Source: Erysipelotrichaceae bacterium
GTDB lineage: Bacteria > Bacillota_I > Bacilli_A > Erysipelotrichales > Erysipelotrichaceae
Direction of reading: 5' to 3'
DNA length: 64,000 bases
Assembly: GCA_017432005.1 (NCBI GenBank)
Contig: JAFRKA010000003.1
Location: 62,001-126,000 of the forward strand
In this document: piece after piece, positions 42,419-51,288 of the stretch
Numbering within the stretch: position 1 is the first letter of the stretch
Layout of the letters: each line of letters starts with the position of its first letter
The notes under the pieces: generated by a model
Told to the model about the DNA's origin: nothing
The model's input: only the letters and a program-made list of their open reading frames with translations
Database searches by the model: none
Position numbers and translations under genes: made by a program

Positions 42419-43024
42419 TCAGTGATGTTCCAGTACTGACAGGATACCTTGGATCAGACGCTCTTTCTTTTCTTCAAATTCGGTAGAGTTGTCGATAATA
42501 AAATGGTTCGGGTGGGCAGACCAGGCTTCGATCAGTCTGTCATCCACACGGATCGCTTCGGCAGCCGTTTCCAAGCGGACATGGTTGTTTGCCGTGGTAT
42601 AAGAGTCCTTTGCATCTTTGGCCGCAGTAACAAGATGGAATACTGCATCATAATCGGCACAGATCTCTGATTCGGTCTTTCCAATGCTTTGAAGCAGCTC
42701 GGCGAATTCATTATCAGAAAGATACGCTTTACCGTCCATTACCCCACGCTCGTACAGCAGAACAACAGGTTTATCTTTTATTTCGTTTGCTGCAAGCTTA
42801 AAAATCTTCTCGTTCTCCAGCTGCAGAAGAAATACATACTTCTCAAACAATAATACACTACCGAGACTCTTCGGACCGACATTGCCAATCAGCAATTCAT
42901 AAGCACCTTCCGGTACGGTCAGTACGACGAACCCTCGCCGGGTAAGTTCATCATAGACGGCAGGTAAGACGCTGGATTTTCCGGCGCAAGGACCGCCGGT
43001 AATGACGATTTTTGTAATAGACAT
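42419..43024 (-). CDS. AAA_28-type P-loop ATPase/kinase (NadR-like)
   Basis: P-loop protein of 201 residues. Walker A is GGPCAGKS (10-17). VLLYERGVMDGKAYLS is the Walker B-like and substrate region, and NNHVRLETAAEAIRVDDRLIEAW is the lid and arginine-rich helix area (key part NNHVRLE). The pattern fits the AAA_28 family, which includes the ribosylnicotinamide kinase domain of NadR and eukaryotic Ttd14. A PnuC-like transporter lies two genes upstream on the same strand, so nicotinamide-riboside phosphorylation is a reasonable but unproven role. GGAGG precedes the ATG, and a 19-bp palindrome sits 25 bases upstream. Confidence 0.75.
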   Translation of the reverse strand: MSITKIVITGGPCAGKSSVLPAVYDELTRRGFVVLTVPEGAYELLIGNVGPKSLGSVLLFEKYVFLLQLENEKIFKLAANEIKDKPVVLLYERGVMDGKAYLSDNEFAELLQSIGKTESEICADYDAVFHLVTAAKDAKDSYTTANNHVRLETAAEAIRVDDRLIEAWSAHPNHFIIDNSTEFEEKKERLIQGILSVLEHH

Positions 43025-43048
43025 TGATATTATCCTCCATATAAATGA

Positions 43049-43067
43049 TGTTTACTACGAGTAAACA
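43049..43067. promoter_or_regulatory. Palindromic operator candidate upstream of the NadR-like gene
   Basis: TGTTTAC-TACGA-GTAAACA, perfect 7-bp half-sites around a 5-bp centre, 25-43 bases upstream of the NadR-like ATG. Size and position suit a dimeric repressor. No regulator gene is adjacent. Confidence 0.45.
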
Positions 43068-43069
43068 AA

Positions 43070-43099
43070 GAACCGTTCTGTCTGTTTTTATCACGGTTC
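43070..43099 (-). terminator. Weak hairpin between the GNAT and NadR-like genes
   Basis: GAACCGT / ACGGTTC, 7-bp stem with a 16-base loop, followed on the minus strand by TTTGTTT. Possibly ends the PnuC-like/GNAT transcript; the T-tract is poor. Confidence 0.35.
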
Positions 43100-43156
43100 A
43101 CGAATTCTCTGTTGTTTCCCACATTTATTTTATCAGAAGAGTGAAATAGTAATTAT

Positions 43157-43603
43157 TCAGATATCCAGTTCCATCCATTCTCCTGTATCAGCGAAACCGA
43201 AGCGTTCATAGACGCCTTTTCCCATCTTTGAAGCGCTGATGAAAATTTTCTTTACGCCGCGTTTTTCTGCCTCTGCTTTCAAGGCTTGTAAGATCGTGGT
43301 CGCGATGCCCTGATGACGGTAACGGGGATCGGTATACATGTTGCTTATGTATCCATTGATGCCTTTAAGATCAGAAAACGAAGACGGAAAAGAAAAGAAG
43401 ACGATAGCTCCGGTCGCGATGACTTCACCGTTATCTTCCATGAAGTATTCCACGAAGTCGTCTTCTGTGAATGCTTCAGTAAAATATGAACGCATCTCGT
43501 CATCGATCGCTACATCGGGACTGAGCCCTTCATCGATCAGCTGACGTCTGCGCATCTCACAGACAGTTTCAAGATCATCGATGGTTGCGTAACGAAGTTC
43601 CAT
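43157..43603 (-). CDS. GNAT-family N-acetyltransferase
   Basis: Acetyl-CoA-dependent transferase of 148 residues. The order of elements is standard: helix 1-2 with ETVCEMRRRQL, central strands GEVIATGAIVFFS, then the acetyl-CoA loop RYRHQGIATTILQALKAEAEKRG (R-x-x-G-x-A form, core RHQGIA), and the C-terminal GVYERFGFADTGEWMEL. Its ATG shares one base with the stop of the upstream PnuC-like gene (TGATG), so the two are coupled. Acceptor substrate unknown. Confidence 0.88.
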   Translation of the reverse strand: MELRYATIDDLETVCEMRRRQLIDEGLSPDVAIDDEMRSYFTEAFTEDDFVEYFMEDNGEVIATGAIVFFSFPSSFSDLKGINGYISNMYTDPRYRHQGIATTILQALKAEAEKRGVKKIFISASKMGKGVYERFGFADTGEWMELDI

Positions 43604-44820
43604 CAGAACAGCGACCCCTTTTCTTCACCTCGGGAAGCGATATATCTGCTCCATTTGATATAACCGTAAGTCGTGTTGGTGAAATAACCGAGCTTGAGGA
43701 TCAGTAAGACATACTGTCCGGAGATGATATTTATCACGGATTCCAGCAGTGCATTGACATACCAGGCTATCCACTGCTCCCGCAGACGGAAGAAGATGAA
43801 CAGACCGTTGGCTACTCCAACTGCTGAAGCACAGGCATCGAGGTAAGCTACAAGCGTCTCGATGGACTTGTTGTTGATGAAATCGGTCTTTATATCCAGA
43901 CCGCTGATAAAGTAACCGACCACGATCGTCCACACAGCGATGGCGATGATGATCAGGACTTCCTGATAACCTTTCAGTCTTCTGACTGCAGTGAGCTCGT
44001 CTTCCTGCTGGTCTTTGTGTTTGCTCCAGTTGATGAAACTCAGGATGTCGATCGGCAGCCAGAAGAACAGCGTCGTGACCATCGTAGCGAATCTGTACAT
44101 CAGCACGATACAGATGACGATCTCCGTTATCTCAACAAGAACGGAAACGAGGAAGTTATAACGCGACTGCTTAGAGATCAGCAGTTCACACAGGATGTTG
44201 AGAAAGGTGTCCAGCAGATACAGGAACATGATGACGACCCCGTTGACCCCGTTGGCACTTTCTTCAGGGAACAGGATCGCGGCGATCGTCGCCAGCACCA
44301 TGATGCTTAAGAACCAGCATTTCTCATAAGTTGAGAAGAAGGCTCCGTATCCTAACATGACGCCTACAGACAAAGCTAATATTGCCAAGGCAATTGAAAT
44401 ATTAAGTTTAGGCATCATTTCATCGGTTTTTACCTGCCTGTAAGTCGCTTTGATCTCTTCGGCTGTCGGTCCTTCGTGATCGAAAAACAGCCTTGTGCCG
44501 TTTTCTGTTTCATAGCCGTAAGCCGTGAGCGAATCGTCTTCCAGACCTTCATATTCCTCATATGTATAAGTGATTATCAGTGAATCATCACCGTTTTTAT
44601 AGGTGACATCACAGACGGTGTTGTTTTCATCATAGTCTTCCAGCTCGCGGTCCCGATACATTTCAATATTGCCCAGGAAAACCAATTCCCCGACCGGAGC
44701 GTTTATTCTGATCATAGAAGAGATGAAAAGGAAAAGAAAAAGCGGGATCAGTATGCATAACGACACTGATTCCAGGATCCTGATCTTTCTGTCCGGTTCA
44801 AGATATCTGTTGAAACTCAT
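43603..44820 (-). CDS. PnuC-like nicotinamide riboside transporter with N-terminal extension
   Basis: Membrane protein of 405 residues. The C-terminal 240 residues carry about seven helices with the PnuC pattern: an early NGVNGVVIMFLYLLDTFLNI-like helix pair, FFWLPIDILSFINW, then the Trp-rich end REQWIAWYVNALLESV and YFTNTTYGYIKW. PnuC proteins pass nicotinamide riboside (or thiamin in relatives), trapped by cytoplasmic phosphorylation. The first 160 residues are unusual: one membrane helix (about 17-38), a soluble extracytoplasmic domain rich in Tyr, Glu and Asp, then a second helix. The added domain is absent from ordinary PnuC (about 230-260 residues). Precedes GNAT and NadR-like genes. 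Confidence 0.7.
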   Translation of the reverse strand: MSFNRYLEPDRKIRILESVSLCILIPLFLFLFISSMIRINAPVGELVFLGNIEMYRDRELEDYDENNTVCDVTYKNGDDSLIITYTYEEYEGLEDDSLTAYGYETENGTRLFFDHEGPTAEEIKATYRQVKTDEMMPKLNISIALAILALSVGVMLGYGAFFSTYEKCWFLSIMVLATIAAILFPEESANGVNGVVIMFLYLLDTFLNILCELLISKQSRYNFLVSVLVEITEIVICIVLMYRFATMVTTLFFWLPIDILSFINWSKHKDQQEDELTAVRRLKGYQEVLIIIAIAVWTIVVGYFISGLDIKTDFINNKSIETLVAYLDACASAVGVANGLFIFFRLREQWIAWYVNALLESVINIISGQYVLLILKLGYFTNTTYGYIKWSRYIASRGEEKGSLF

Positions 44821-44839
44821 AATTAGATCTTACCAGACA

Positions 44840-44878
44840 ATTATATCTCATCTGACTACTGATGATCTTCAGATCATC
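44840..44878 (-). promoter_or_regulatory. PnuC-like gene promoter with palindrome over the -35 region
   Basis: On the minus strand a TATAAT (44845-44840) lies 19 bases before the ATG. An 18-bp inverted repeat GATGATCT-TC-AGATCATC (44861-44878) covers the -35 position, a good place for a repressor. The half-sites differ from the 43049-43067 palindrome. Confidence 0.4.
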
Positions 44879-44913
44879 TGTCTGAATAAAAAACGATATC
44901 CGGAGATGTCGTC

Positions 44914-45741
44914 TTATTCGGTTTCGCAGCTTATGACCACGCCTCTTCTTTCCATGTAGTAACTGCACAGGCCTCTGGTCGGAACGATCTTTATGTCCGC
45001 ATCAGGATAAGTTTCCTGAACGAGCTTCTTAAGATCGACGGCAGCTTCTTCGTTTTCGGTGTGGGTTATGATCGCCTTACCGCCTTTATAGCCGGCAGCA
45101 GTCATGTCTTTAAAGAGAGTCTGCAGGCTTTTCTTTTCGCCTCTGGCTTTTCCGGTGACATCGATCTTGCCTTCGGCCGTGGCTGTACCGGTGACAGCGA
45201 TATTGAGCGCCGTAAGTGCCAGCGAAACGGCCTTGTTCACTCTGCCGTTCTGGGAAAGGTTATGTAAGGAGAAGAAGGAGAAGAAAAGTCTAGATTTTTT
45301 CAGATACGTTCTGATCGTCTGATCGATCGTTTCAAAATCCTTTCCTTCCTTGATCAGTTCAACGAGTTTATTGAGAGCCAGCACTTCTTCGGCTCCGGTC
45401 GACAGCGAGTCGATGACCGAGATCCTGGCTGAAGGATGTTCCTCAAGATACATCTCGGCAGCGTTGAGTGCCGACATATAGGAACCGGAAAGCGCACTGG
45501 TGACCGTCATGACAAAGATCTCGTCAGCACCCTCATAGGCCTGTTTCCAGAGATCGATCGGCGGGCAGGAAGTATATGAACGCCCCTTGTATTTTGCCAG
45601 GTAGTCCAGCATCTCTGTTACGTTGAGTGTCTCGTCATCAGTAAAAGACCTTTTGTCAGTATAGATGCTTAATGGTACAGTTATGAAGTCTTCATAATCA
45701 AGCGTAAAGAGATCACAGGATGAATCCGCAACAATTCTCAT
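44914..45741 (-). CDS. DegV-family fatty-acid-binding protein
   Basis: Two-domain lipid-binding protein of 275 residues (FakB/DegV family) that presents fatty acids to a FakA kinase. It starts MRIVADSSCDLF, the family's usual N-terminus. YTSCPPIDLW and VMTVTSALSGSYMSALNAAEM supply the conserved TSxPs-like and S-x-LSGTY-like fatty-acid contacts (here TSALSGSY). ISVIDSLSTGAEEVLAL and HNLSQNGRVNK follow. ATG 45741 was chosen for this N-terminus and the GAGGAGG nine bases upstream. A three-codon frame, ATGTTTTCATGA, overlaps that start. The fakA partner is not in the window. Confidence 0.9.
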   Translation of the reverse strand: MRIVADSSCDLFTLDYEDFITVPLSIYTDKRSFTDDETLNVTEMLDYLAKYKGRSYTSCPPIDLWKQAYEGADEIFVMTVTSALSGSYMSALNAAEMYLEEHPSARISVIDSLSTGAEEVLALNKLVELIKEGKDFETIDQTIRTYLKKSRLFFSFFSLHNLSQNGRVNKAVSLALTALNIAVTGTATAEGKIDVTGKARGEKKSLQTLFKDMTAAGYKGGKAIITHTENEEAAVDLKKLVQETYPDADIKIVPTRGLCSYYMERRGVVISCETE

Positions 45742-45830
45742 GAAAACATACCTCCTCAACTGATTATAGACAGAGAAAAAGACTGCTGTCAAAATCAGGA
45801 TGTTTTATTGATTTAAAAGATGTGCTTACC

Positions 45831-45839
45831 TGTTATACT
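45831..45839 (+). promoter_or_regulatory. Extended -10 promoter of the membrane GGDEF-EAL gene
   Basis: TGTTATACT, an extended -10 (TGn TATACT), 25 bases before the ATG at 45865, which has AAGGA as ribosome binding site. Confidence 0.45.
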
Positions 45840-45864
45840 TTATATATAAAAGGAAAACAGAGAA

Positions 45865-48288
45865 ATGTTGTACTCAAGTGCGGGGATCCTGGCGCTGATC
45901 ATTCATCTGATCATCAACCATGACATCCTGCTTAAAACTTCATCGAGAGACATCGTTCCGGCTTACGACCAGTATCGCGGATATCTTTTCAATGTGATGG
46001 TCTACTATATCACCGATATCCTCTGGGGCCTGCTTTATGAAAGAGGAATGATCACAGCCGTCTTCATCGATACTGCTGTGTATTTCTATGCGATGGCCAC
46101 CACGGTCTATATGTGGACGCGCTATGTCGTGGCTTATCTCAAAGAAGACAGATTCTTTGGCAGGGCACTCAAGAGTTCCGGACTGCTTTTCTTCATCTAT
46201 GAAGTGATCATGATCGTGGTCAACTTCTTCTTCCCGATCCTTTATTCCTTTGATGAGGCCGGTGTCTATCACGCCCAGAGCGCCCGTTTTGTCACGCTTG
46301 GCATTCAGGTCATCATGTTTTTTATGACCTCGGTCTTCGCTTTCCTTTCCTCATTCAAGCAGGAAGGCAATATGAAGTTCAGACATCTGACGATCGCCGT
46401 CCATTCTTTGGCCATGGTCGGTTTCGTCATCGCCCAGGTCAACTTCCCGCTGCTGCCGCTTTATGCGATCGGCTGTATGCTGGGAGGATGTCTGCTGCAC
46501 AGCTTCGTGCTGGAGAACGAAAAAGAGGAACATCACACCACCCTGGAAGAGACGCTCAGAGAAGGAGCGCTGGAAGGAAACTACTACGATACACTTACGG
46601 GCCTGCAGGGAACAGCGCACTTCTTTAAGGAAGCGCACGATAAACGTGCCAAAGAACTGAGTGAAGGCGGTCATCCAGTCTTCCTGTATTGCGACGTCAA
46701 CGGCATGAAATACTACAACGAAAGGAATTCCTTTGCGGTCGGTGACAAGCTGCTGCAGTCTCTGGCTCGCCTGCTGGCAGATCGTTTCGGAGATGATAAC
46801 TGCTCCCGTTTAGGTTCAGATAAATTCGTCGTCTATTGCGTTGAGGAAGGATTGGAAGATAAACTGAAAGATGTCTTCAAAAAATGGGAAGAGCTCAACG
46901 GCGACGACTGTCCGGCGATCCGTGTCGGTATCTATCCGGACCGCAAGGGCGACATCATGATCGGTGCGGCATGTGACAGAGCCAAGATGGCCCGTGATAC
47001 GATCTACAACAGTTATGTTTCCGCCTATAAATTCTTCGATGAAAAGCTGCGTGAAGATGCCGAGATGCAGCAGTATGTAAACTCCCATCTCGATGAAGCC
47101 ATCAGAGACGAGCACATAGATATCTATTTCCAGCCGATCGTCAGAGCGACCAACGGCAGAGTCTGCGATGAAGAAGCGCTGGCCCGCTGGAACGATCCGG
47201 AGAAAGGCATGCTGACACCGGACAAGTTCATCCCGGCCCTGGAAAAAGCCAACCTTATATATAAACTGGATCTGTATATGGTCGAAAAGGTCCTGAAGAA
47301 ACTGCAGAAACAGAAGGAAGCAGGACTTTATCTGGTCCCGCAGTCCGTCAACCTTTCCCGTGCTGATTTTGACAGCTGCGACATGGTCGAAGAGATCAGA
47401 AAAAGAGTCGATGAGGCCGGTGTACCGCACGACCTGATCTCTATCGAGATCACCGAAAGCATCATCGGCAGCGATTTCGATTTCATCAAGACCCAGGTCG
47501 AACGTTTCAGAGCTTTAGGCTTCCCGGTCTGGCTGGATGACTTCGGCAGCGGCTATTCTTCAATGGATGTCCTTCAGAGCATGACCTTCGATCTGATCAA
47601 GTTCGATATGCGTTTCATGCAGCAGTTCGATAAATCCAAAAACAATCGCGTGATCCTGAGTGAACTGGTCAGGATGACTGATGCCTTAGGCATCGATACG
47701 ATCTGTGAAGGCGTCGAGACAGAGGAACAGGTCGAATTCCTGAGAGAGATCGGCTGTGCCAAACTGCAGGGCTACTACTATGCCCGACCGATGCCGTTAG
47801 AAAAGATCCTGGAAAGATACGCTACCGGTACACAGATTGGTTTTGAGAATCCTGAAGAATCATCTTACTTCAATGCGATCGACCGCATCAACCTCCATGA
47901 TCTGACAGTGGTCACCCAGGAAGAAGAAGAGGAACTGCGCAACTACTTCGATACCGTCCCGATGGCGATCATCGAAGTCAGAGGAAACAAAGCGCGCTTC
48001 ACCCGCACCAACAAGGCTTACCGCGAATTCATGTTGCGGACCTTCAACTTCGATCTCAGCGGACTCAGCGGTACTTCCTTCGAGGAGACACCGGAAGGTC
48101 CGGGCATGCCGTTTGTGATCATGCTCAGACAGTGCTGCAACAAGGGTGGAAGAGCCGTCTTCGATGAGAAGATGCCTGACGGAATGGTGGTCCATTCCTT
48201 CATGCGCAGGATCGCCTGCAACCCATTGACTGAAACGATAGCTGCAGCTGTTGCGGTCCTGGCGATCTCAGATGAAACAAGTCTTTAA
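45865..48288 (+). CDS. Membrane GGDEF-EAL-PAS protein, probable c-di-GMP phosphodiesterase
   Basis: Signalling protein of 807 residues. Seven hydrophobic helices span about 5-215. A GGDEF domain (about 235-400) follows, but its signature is GSDKF (317-321), so cyclase activity is unlikely and it may bind GTP as a regulator. The EAL domain (about 405-650) looks active: DEEALARW (EAL 437-439), SVNLSRADF, IEITES, DDFGSGYSSMD, IKFDMRF, CEGVETEEQ and KLQGYYYARP cover the metal and substrate residues. The last 130 residues look like a PAS domain (FDTVPMAIIEVRG), here placed after the EAL. Likely lowers c-di-GMP in response to a membrane signal. Own promoter and terminator. Confidence 0.88.
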   Translation: MLYSSAGILALIIHLIINHDILLKTSSRDIVPAYDQYRGYLFNVMVYYITDILWGLLYERGMITAVFIDTAVYFYAMATTVYMWTRYVVAYLKEDRFFGRALKSSGLLFFIYEVIMIVVNFFFPILYSFDEAGVYHAQSARFVTLGIQVIMFFMTSVFAFLSSFKQEGNMKFRHLTIAVHSLAMVGFVIAQVNFPLLPLYAIGCMLGGCLLHSFVLENEKEEHHTTLEETLREGALEGNYYDTLTGLQGTAHFFKEAHDKRAKELSEGGHPVFLYCDVNGMKYYNERNSFAVGDKLLQSLARLLADRFGDDNCSRLGSDKFVVYCVEEGLEDKLKDVFKKWEELNGDDCPAIRVGIYPDRKGDIMIGAACDRAKMARDTIYNSYVSAYKFFDEKLREDAEMQQYVNSHLDEAIRDEHIDIYFQPIVRATNGRVCDEEALARWNDPEKGMLTPDKFIPALEKANLIYKLDLYMVEKVLKKLQKQKEAGLYLVPQSVNLSRADFDSCDMVEEIRKRVDEAGVPHDLISIEITESIIGSDFDFIKTQVERFRALGFPVWLDDFGSGYSSMDVLQSMTFDLIKFDMRFMQQFDKSKNNRVILSELVRMTDALGIDTICEGVETEEQVEFLREIGCAKLQGYYYARPMPLEKILERYATGTQIGFENPEESSYFNAIDRINLHDLTVVTQEEEEELRNYFDTVPMAIIEVRGNKARFTRTNKAYREFMLRTFNFDLSGLSGTSFEETPEGPGMPFVIMLRQCCNKGGRAVFDEKMPDGMVVHSFMRRIACNPLTETIAAAVAVLAISDETSL

Positions 48289-48336
48289 ACAGATGAAACA
48301 CCATCGCTTGATCCGATGATGTGACATCTGTTTTTT
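48289..48336 (+). terminator. Terminator after the GGDEF-EAL gene
   Basis: Outer stem ACAGATG / CATCTGT, inner stem CATCG / CGATG, then six T. It begins on the base after the stop codon. Confidence 0.8.
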
Positions 48337-48378
48337 GATATACTGAAAACGGTAATAATCAGCTAGAGAGGTCTTTGT

Positions 48379-50019
48379 ATGGAAGGAAACATCGCAGACG
48401 TCCGCTGTCCCAACTGCGGGGCACCGGCCCGATATGATATCATCAGACAGCGCTATCTCTGTGCCTATTGCGGTTCACAGACCGGCGTAAAAGATGCGAT
48501 TTTGCAGAAACAGGGTTTCAGGCAGCTTCAGCAGAAGAAGATCGTCGAAAGCCGAAAGAATTATAAATTAATGGATGCACAATGTCCGGGCTGCGGAGCC
48601 AGGATTATTTTTGAAGAGAACGAAGCCATGTCCAACTGCGCATTCTGCGGCAATGCTCTGGTCAGAAAAGAATATCTGAAAGATGAAGAACTGCCGGAGA
48701 TGATCGTTCCGTTCAGGATCAGCGAAAAAGAAGCTGTCGGTCTTGTTGAGGAGTGGTGTGAAAGGAACGCGATGAAACCGGAAGCCCGACACCTGAAAAC
48801 AGTCAGCGCTTCACTTAAAGGATTCTATCTGCCGTATGAACTGATCACAGGACCGGTAAACGCCATAGTCGAAAGGATGGATGCGTCCCGATCATATTAC
48901 TGTGAAGGATTCGTTGATGACGTCTTCGTCAACTGTTCAAAACAGCTGGACAACAGAGTCCTGGATGCGACCGAGCCTTTTGAACTGGATGAACTGAAAG
49001 AATTCGATTTCGCCTATGCGGCAGGTCAAAGGATCAAGATAAAAGACATAAATAAAGCAGATCTCGAAAGAAGAGTCGCTCAGGAAGTGGCGGAAGACTA
49101 TGCACCGATCGTCAGAAAGACGCTGGAGACAGAAGCCGTCGAGATCAATACAGGAATCAATAATGTACTGAGAATGCCGGCACTGCTGCCGATATATTTC
49201 GTGAATTCCGGAAACGTCATGGCAGCCGTCAATGGCCAGACCGGCAAGGTCTCAGTCAGAGCGGAGAAGGATTCCCACTACTACTTCTTGCCCTGGTGGC
49301 TCAAGGCCCTGGCCTCATCACTTATCATTTGCGGCATTATCTATCTGGCCTTCCGTCTTTTTGGAATGGACAAAGCCCAGGCTTTATATATCGACCTCGT
49401 TTTGGCAGCCTTCATGATCATCGTCACGCTGTGTGCCTACGATGATTTTTCCGTCCACAACAGCTTTAGGGTGACGAGCGAAAGAAAGATCTACACCTCC
49501 AAAGGCGGACCGCTCCATCGTGAAAACAGGAAACTGGTAAAAGACGACAAAGAGATCAGAAGCGAGGTAATGAAGCCGGTCTTCTTCGAAAAGATCGATG
49601 GCGAAGAGCGGCCGGTCGAAATAAAATTCACTTCCCCTTTACGGATCCTCGAGACCGCCCTGCTGGCGCTGTTCGTGCTTTTCCTGCCGGTGATCATCGC
49701 CCTCTTCCTCAACGGCTTTGATTTCAAGAGACTTGAACTTGGCGGATCTGCCGTCTGGTTCTGTATCATGGTACCGGTCATTCCGATCTACATCCTGAAA
49801 TTTGAAAAGATCGAACTTTATGAGAGACCTTGGATCTACCTGCTCAATGAAGACGGCACAAAGAAGCGTTACCATCAGAAGATCAAACTCAATATAAACA
49901 AAAACGTTATCGGAGACATTCTCAGAGCCCTTTTCATCCCGCCCGTTTCTCTGGCAGTATGGTTTGGGATCCTGTGTTTCTGTGTAATGTGTTATCTTAC
50001 GGCTTTCGGTTTCGAATAA
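48379..50019 (+). CDS. Double zinc-ribbon membrane protein
   Basis: Protein of 546 residues like those labelled TFIIB-type zinc-ribbon-containing protein. Two CxxC-x(n)-CxxC ribbons lie at the N-terminus: CPNCGAPARYD...CAYCGSQ (about 10-35) and CPGCGARI...CAFCGNA (about 69-93). A mixed alpha/beta domain follows, with VPFRISEKEAVGLVEEWC and LKGFYLPYEL, which in relatives precedes membrane helices. Here hydrophobic segments are at about 305-330, 333-353, 422-445, 455-475 and 515-540. It is probably a membrane-attached assembly or sensing protein. Function unknown. Followed at 12 bases by the glycosyltransferase gene. Confidence 0.8.
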   Translation: MEGNIADVRCPNCGAPARYDIIRQRYLCAYCGSQTGVKDAILQKQGFRQLQQKKIVESRKNYKLMDAQCPGCGARIIFEENEAMSNCAFCGNALVRKEYLKDEELPEMIVPFRISEKEAVGLVEEWCERNAMKPEARHLKTVSASLKGFYLPYELITGPVNAIVERMDASRSYYCEGFVDDVFVNCSKQLDNRVLDATEPFELDELKEFDFAYAAGQRIKIKDINKADLERRVAQEVAEDYAPIVRKTLETEAVEINTGINNVLRMPALLPIYFVNSGNVMAAVNGQTGKVSVRAEKDSHYYFLPWWLKALASSLIICGIIYLAFRLFGMDKAQALYIDLVLAAFMIIVTLCAYDDFSVHNSFRVTSERKIYTSKGGPLHRENRKLVKDDKEIRSEVMKPVFFEKIDGEERPVEIKFTSPLRILETALLALFVLFLPVIIALFLNGFDFKRLELGGSAVWFCIMVPVIPIYILKFEKIELYERPWIYLLNEDGTKKRYHQKIKLNINKNVIGDILRALFIPPVSLAVWFGILCFCVMCYLTAFGFE

Positions 50020-50031
50020 AAGGTGACAACT

Positions 50032-51288
50032 ATGAGAATACTGATGATCAATCACTTTCCTTTGGCCGGATCAGGAAGCGGGACCTATACCCGCAATCTG
50101 GCCGTGCACCTGGCTGAGCTGGGTCATGAGGTCTGTATCGTATTGCCTGAAAATACTGACGCTTATGATGAAGTCGAAGTCATCAGGATGCATCCGGTCT
50201 ATTTCACACCTGATGGATCTCAAGTGAATGAAAGCGGAAAAAAAGACGGCTCATCGATGGATGATGCCCTGCCTTTCAATTTCCCTTGTTTCACTTCCCA
50301 CCCCCGCAGTATCTGCAACTTCGCCGATCTGTCTGCAGAACAGCTGCAGATGTATATAGCAGCCTTCACGAAAGCCATCGATGAAGAGATCGGTTTTCAT
50401 CGTCCTGACATCATCCACGGTCAGCACGTCTGGATCCTGCCGTCTTTGGCGGTCGGTAAAGGCATTCCGTTAGTACTGACGGCACACGGCACCGACCTCA
50501 TGGGTTACGACAAATGGCCAGAGCTCAGAGTCTATGCGGAAAAAGCCATGGACGCCTGTTATGCAGTCATCTCGATCTCCAAGGACAACTGTCAGCTGCT
50601 GGAAGAAAGGTTCCCGCAGCACAAAGACAAGATCATCATGATGCGTAACGGTTACGATCCGTCGCTCTTTTATCCGGAGAAGCTCACCAGAAAAGAAGTA
50701 CTGGATAAATACCAGATCGCTGAAGATGAATACAGAAACAGAAAGATCGTCTCCTTTGCGGGTAAACTGGCCAACTTCAAAGGTGTAGATATATTGTTGG
50801 ATGCCGCAAAGATGTACGAAGACAAAGAACCTGATTCACTTACACTGATCGTCGGTGACGGTGATGAAAGAGAGAAGCTTCATGAACAGGCCAAGAGACT
50901 GGAATTAAAGAAAGTCAGATTCCTGGGTAACGTCAATCAGAATGAGCTGCGTAAGATATACAATATCGCCGATGTGAATCTGGTGCCTTCAAGAAGAGAA
51001 CCGTTCGGTCTCGTGGCGATCGAAGCCATGGCCTGCGGGACACCGGTCATCGCTTCCGATCAGGGTGGACTGCCTGATTTCGTCAATGATGAAGTCGGCG
51101 GACTGGTGAGGCCGGAAGATGCGCAAGATCTCGCTGAAAAGATCATCGAAGTCCTGAAGAAGACCGATGATATCGATAACGAAAACTGGCGGAAGAAGAT
51201 CGCAGCCTATGCGCGCGAACACTACGCTCAGGACAGGATCATCGCCGAGCTCGATGATCTGTATAAGAAAGCATTGGAGGAAAGATGA
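50032..51288 (+). CDS. Glycosyltransferase family 4
   Basis: GT-B fold glycosyltransferase of 418 residues. N-terminal domain starts MRILMINHFPLAGSGSGTYTRNLAVHLAEL in order (key motif GSGSGTYTRNLA). The C-terminal nucleotide-sugar domain has VSFAGKLANFKGVDILLDA, IVGDGDERE, VRFLGNV and the EX7E motif in EPFGLVAIEAMACGTPVIAS (key part EPFGLVAIE). Likely adds a sugar to a lipid or surface glycan. The ATG at 50032 has AAAGGTG upstream; a GTG at 50023 is also in frame. The stop overlaps the M42 peptidase start. Confidence 0.9.
   Translation: MRILMINHFPLAGSGSGTYTRNLAVHLAELGHEVCIVLPENTDAYDEVEVIRMHPVYFTPDGSQVNESGKKDGSSMDDALPFNFPCFTSHPRSICNFADLSAEQLQMYIAAFTKAIDEEIGFHRPDIIHGQHVWILPSLAVGKGIPLVLTAHGTDLMGYDKWPELRVYAEKAMDACYAVISISKDNCQLLEERFPQHKDKIIMMRNGYDPSLFYPEKLTRKEVLDKYQIAEDEYRNRKIVSFAGKLANFKGVDILLDAAKMYEDKEPDSLTLIVGDGDEREKLHEQAKRLELKKVRFLGNVNQNELRKIYNIADVNLVPSRREPFGLVAIEAMACGTPVIASDQGGLPDFVNDEVGGLVRPEDAQDLAEKIIEVLKKTDDIDNENWRKKIAAYAREHYAQDRIIAELDDLYKKALEER

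Noticed and set aside
45721..45792. Longer DegV start at 45792
   Set aside because: The DegV family begins at MRIVADSSCD, and GAGGAGG lies just before ATG 45741.
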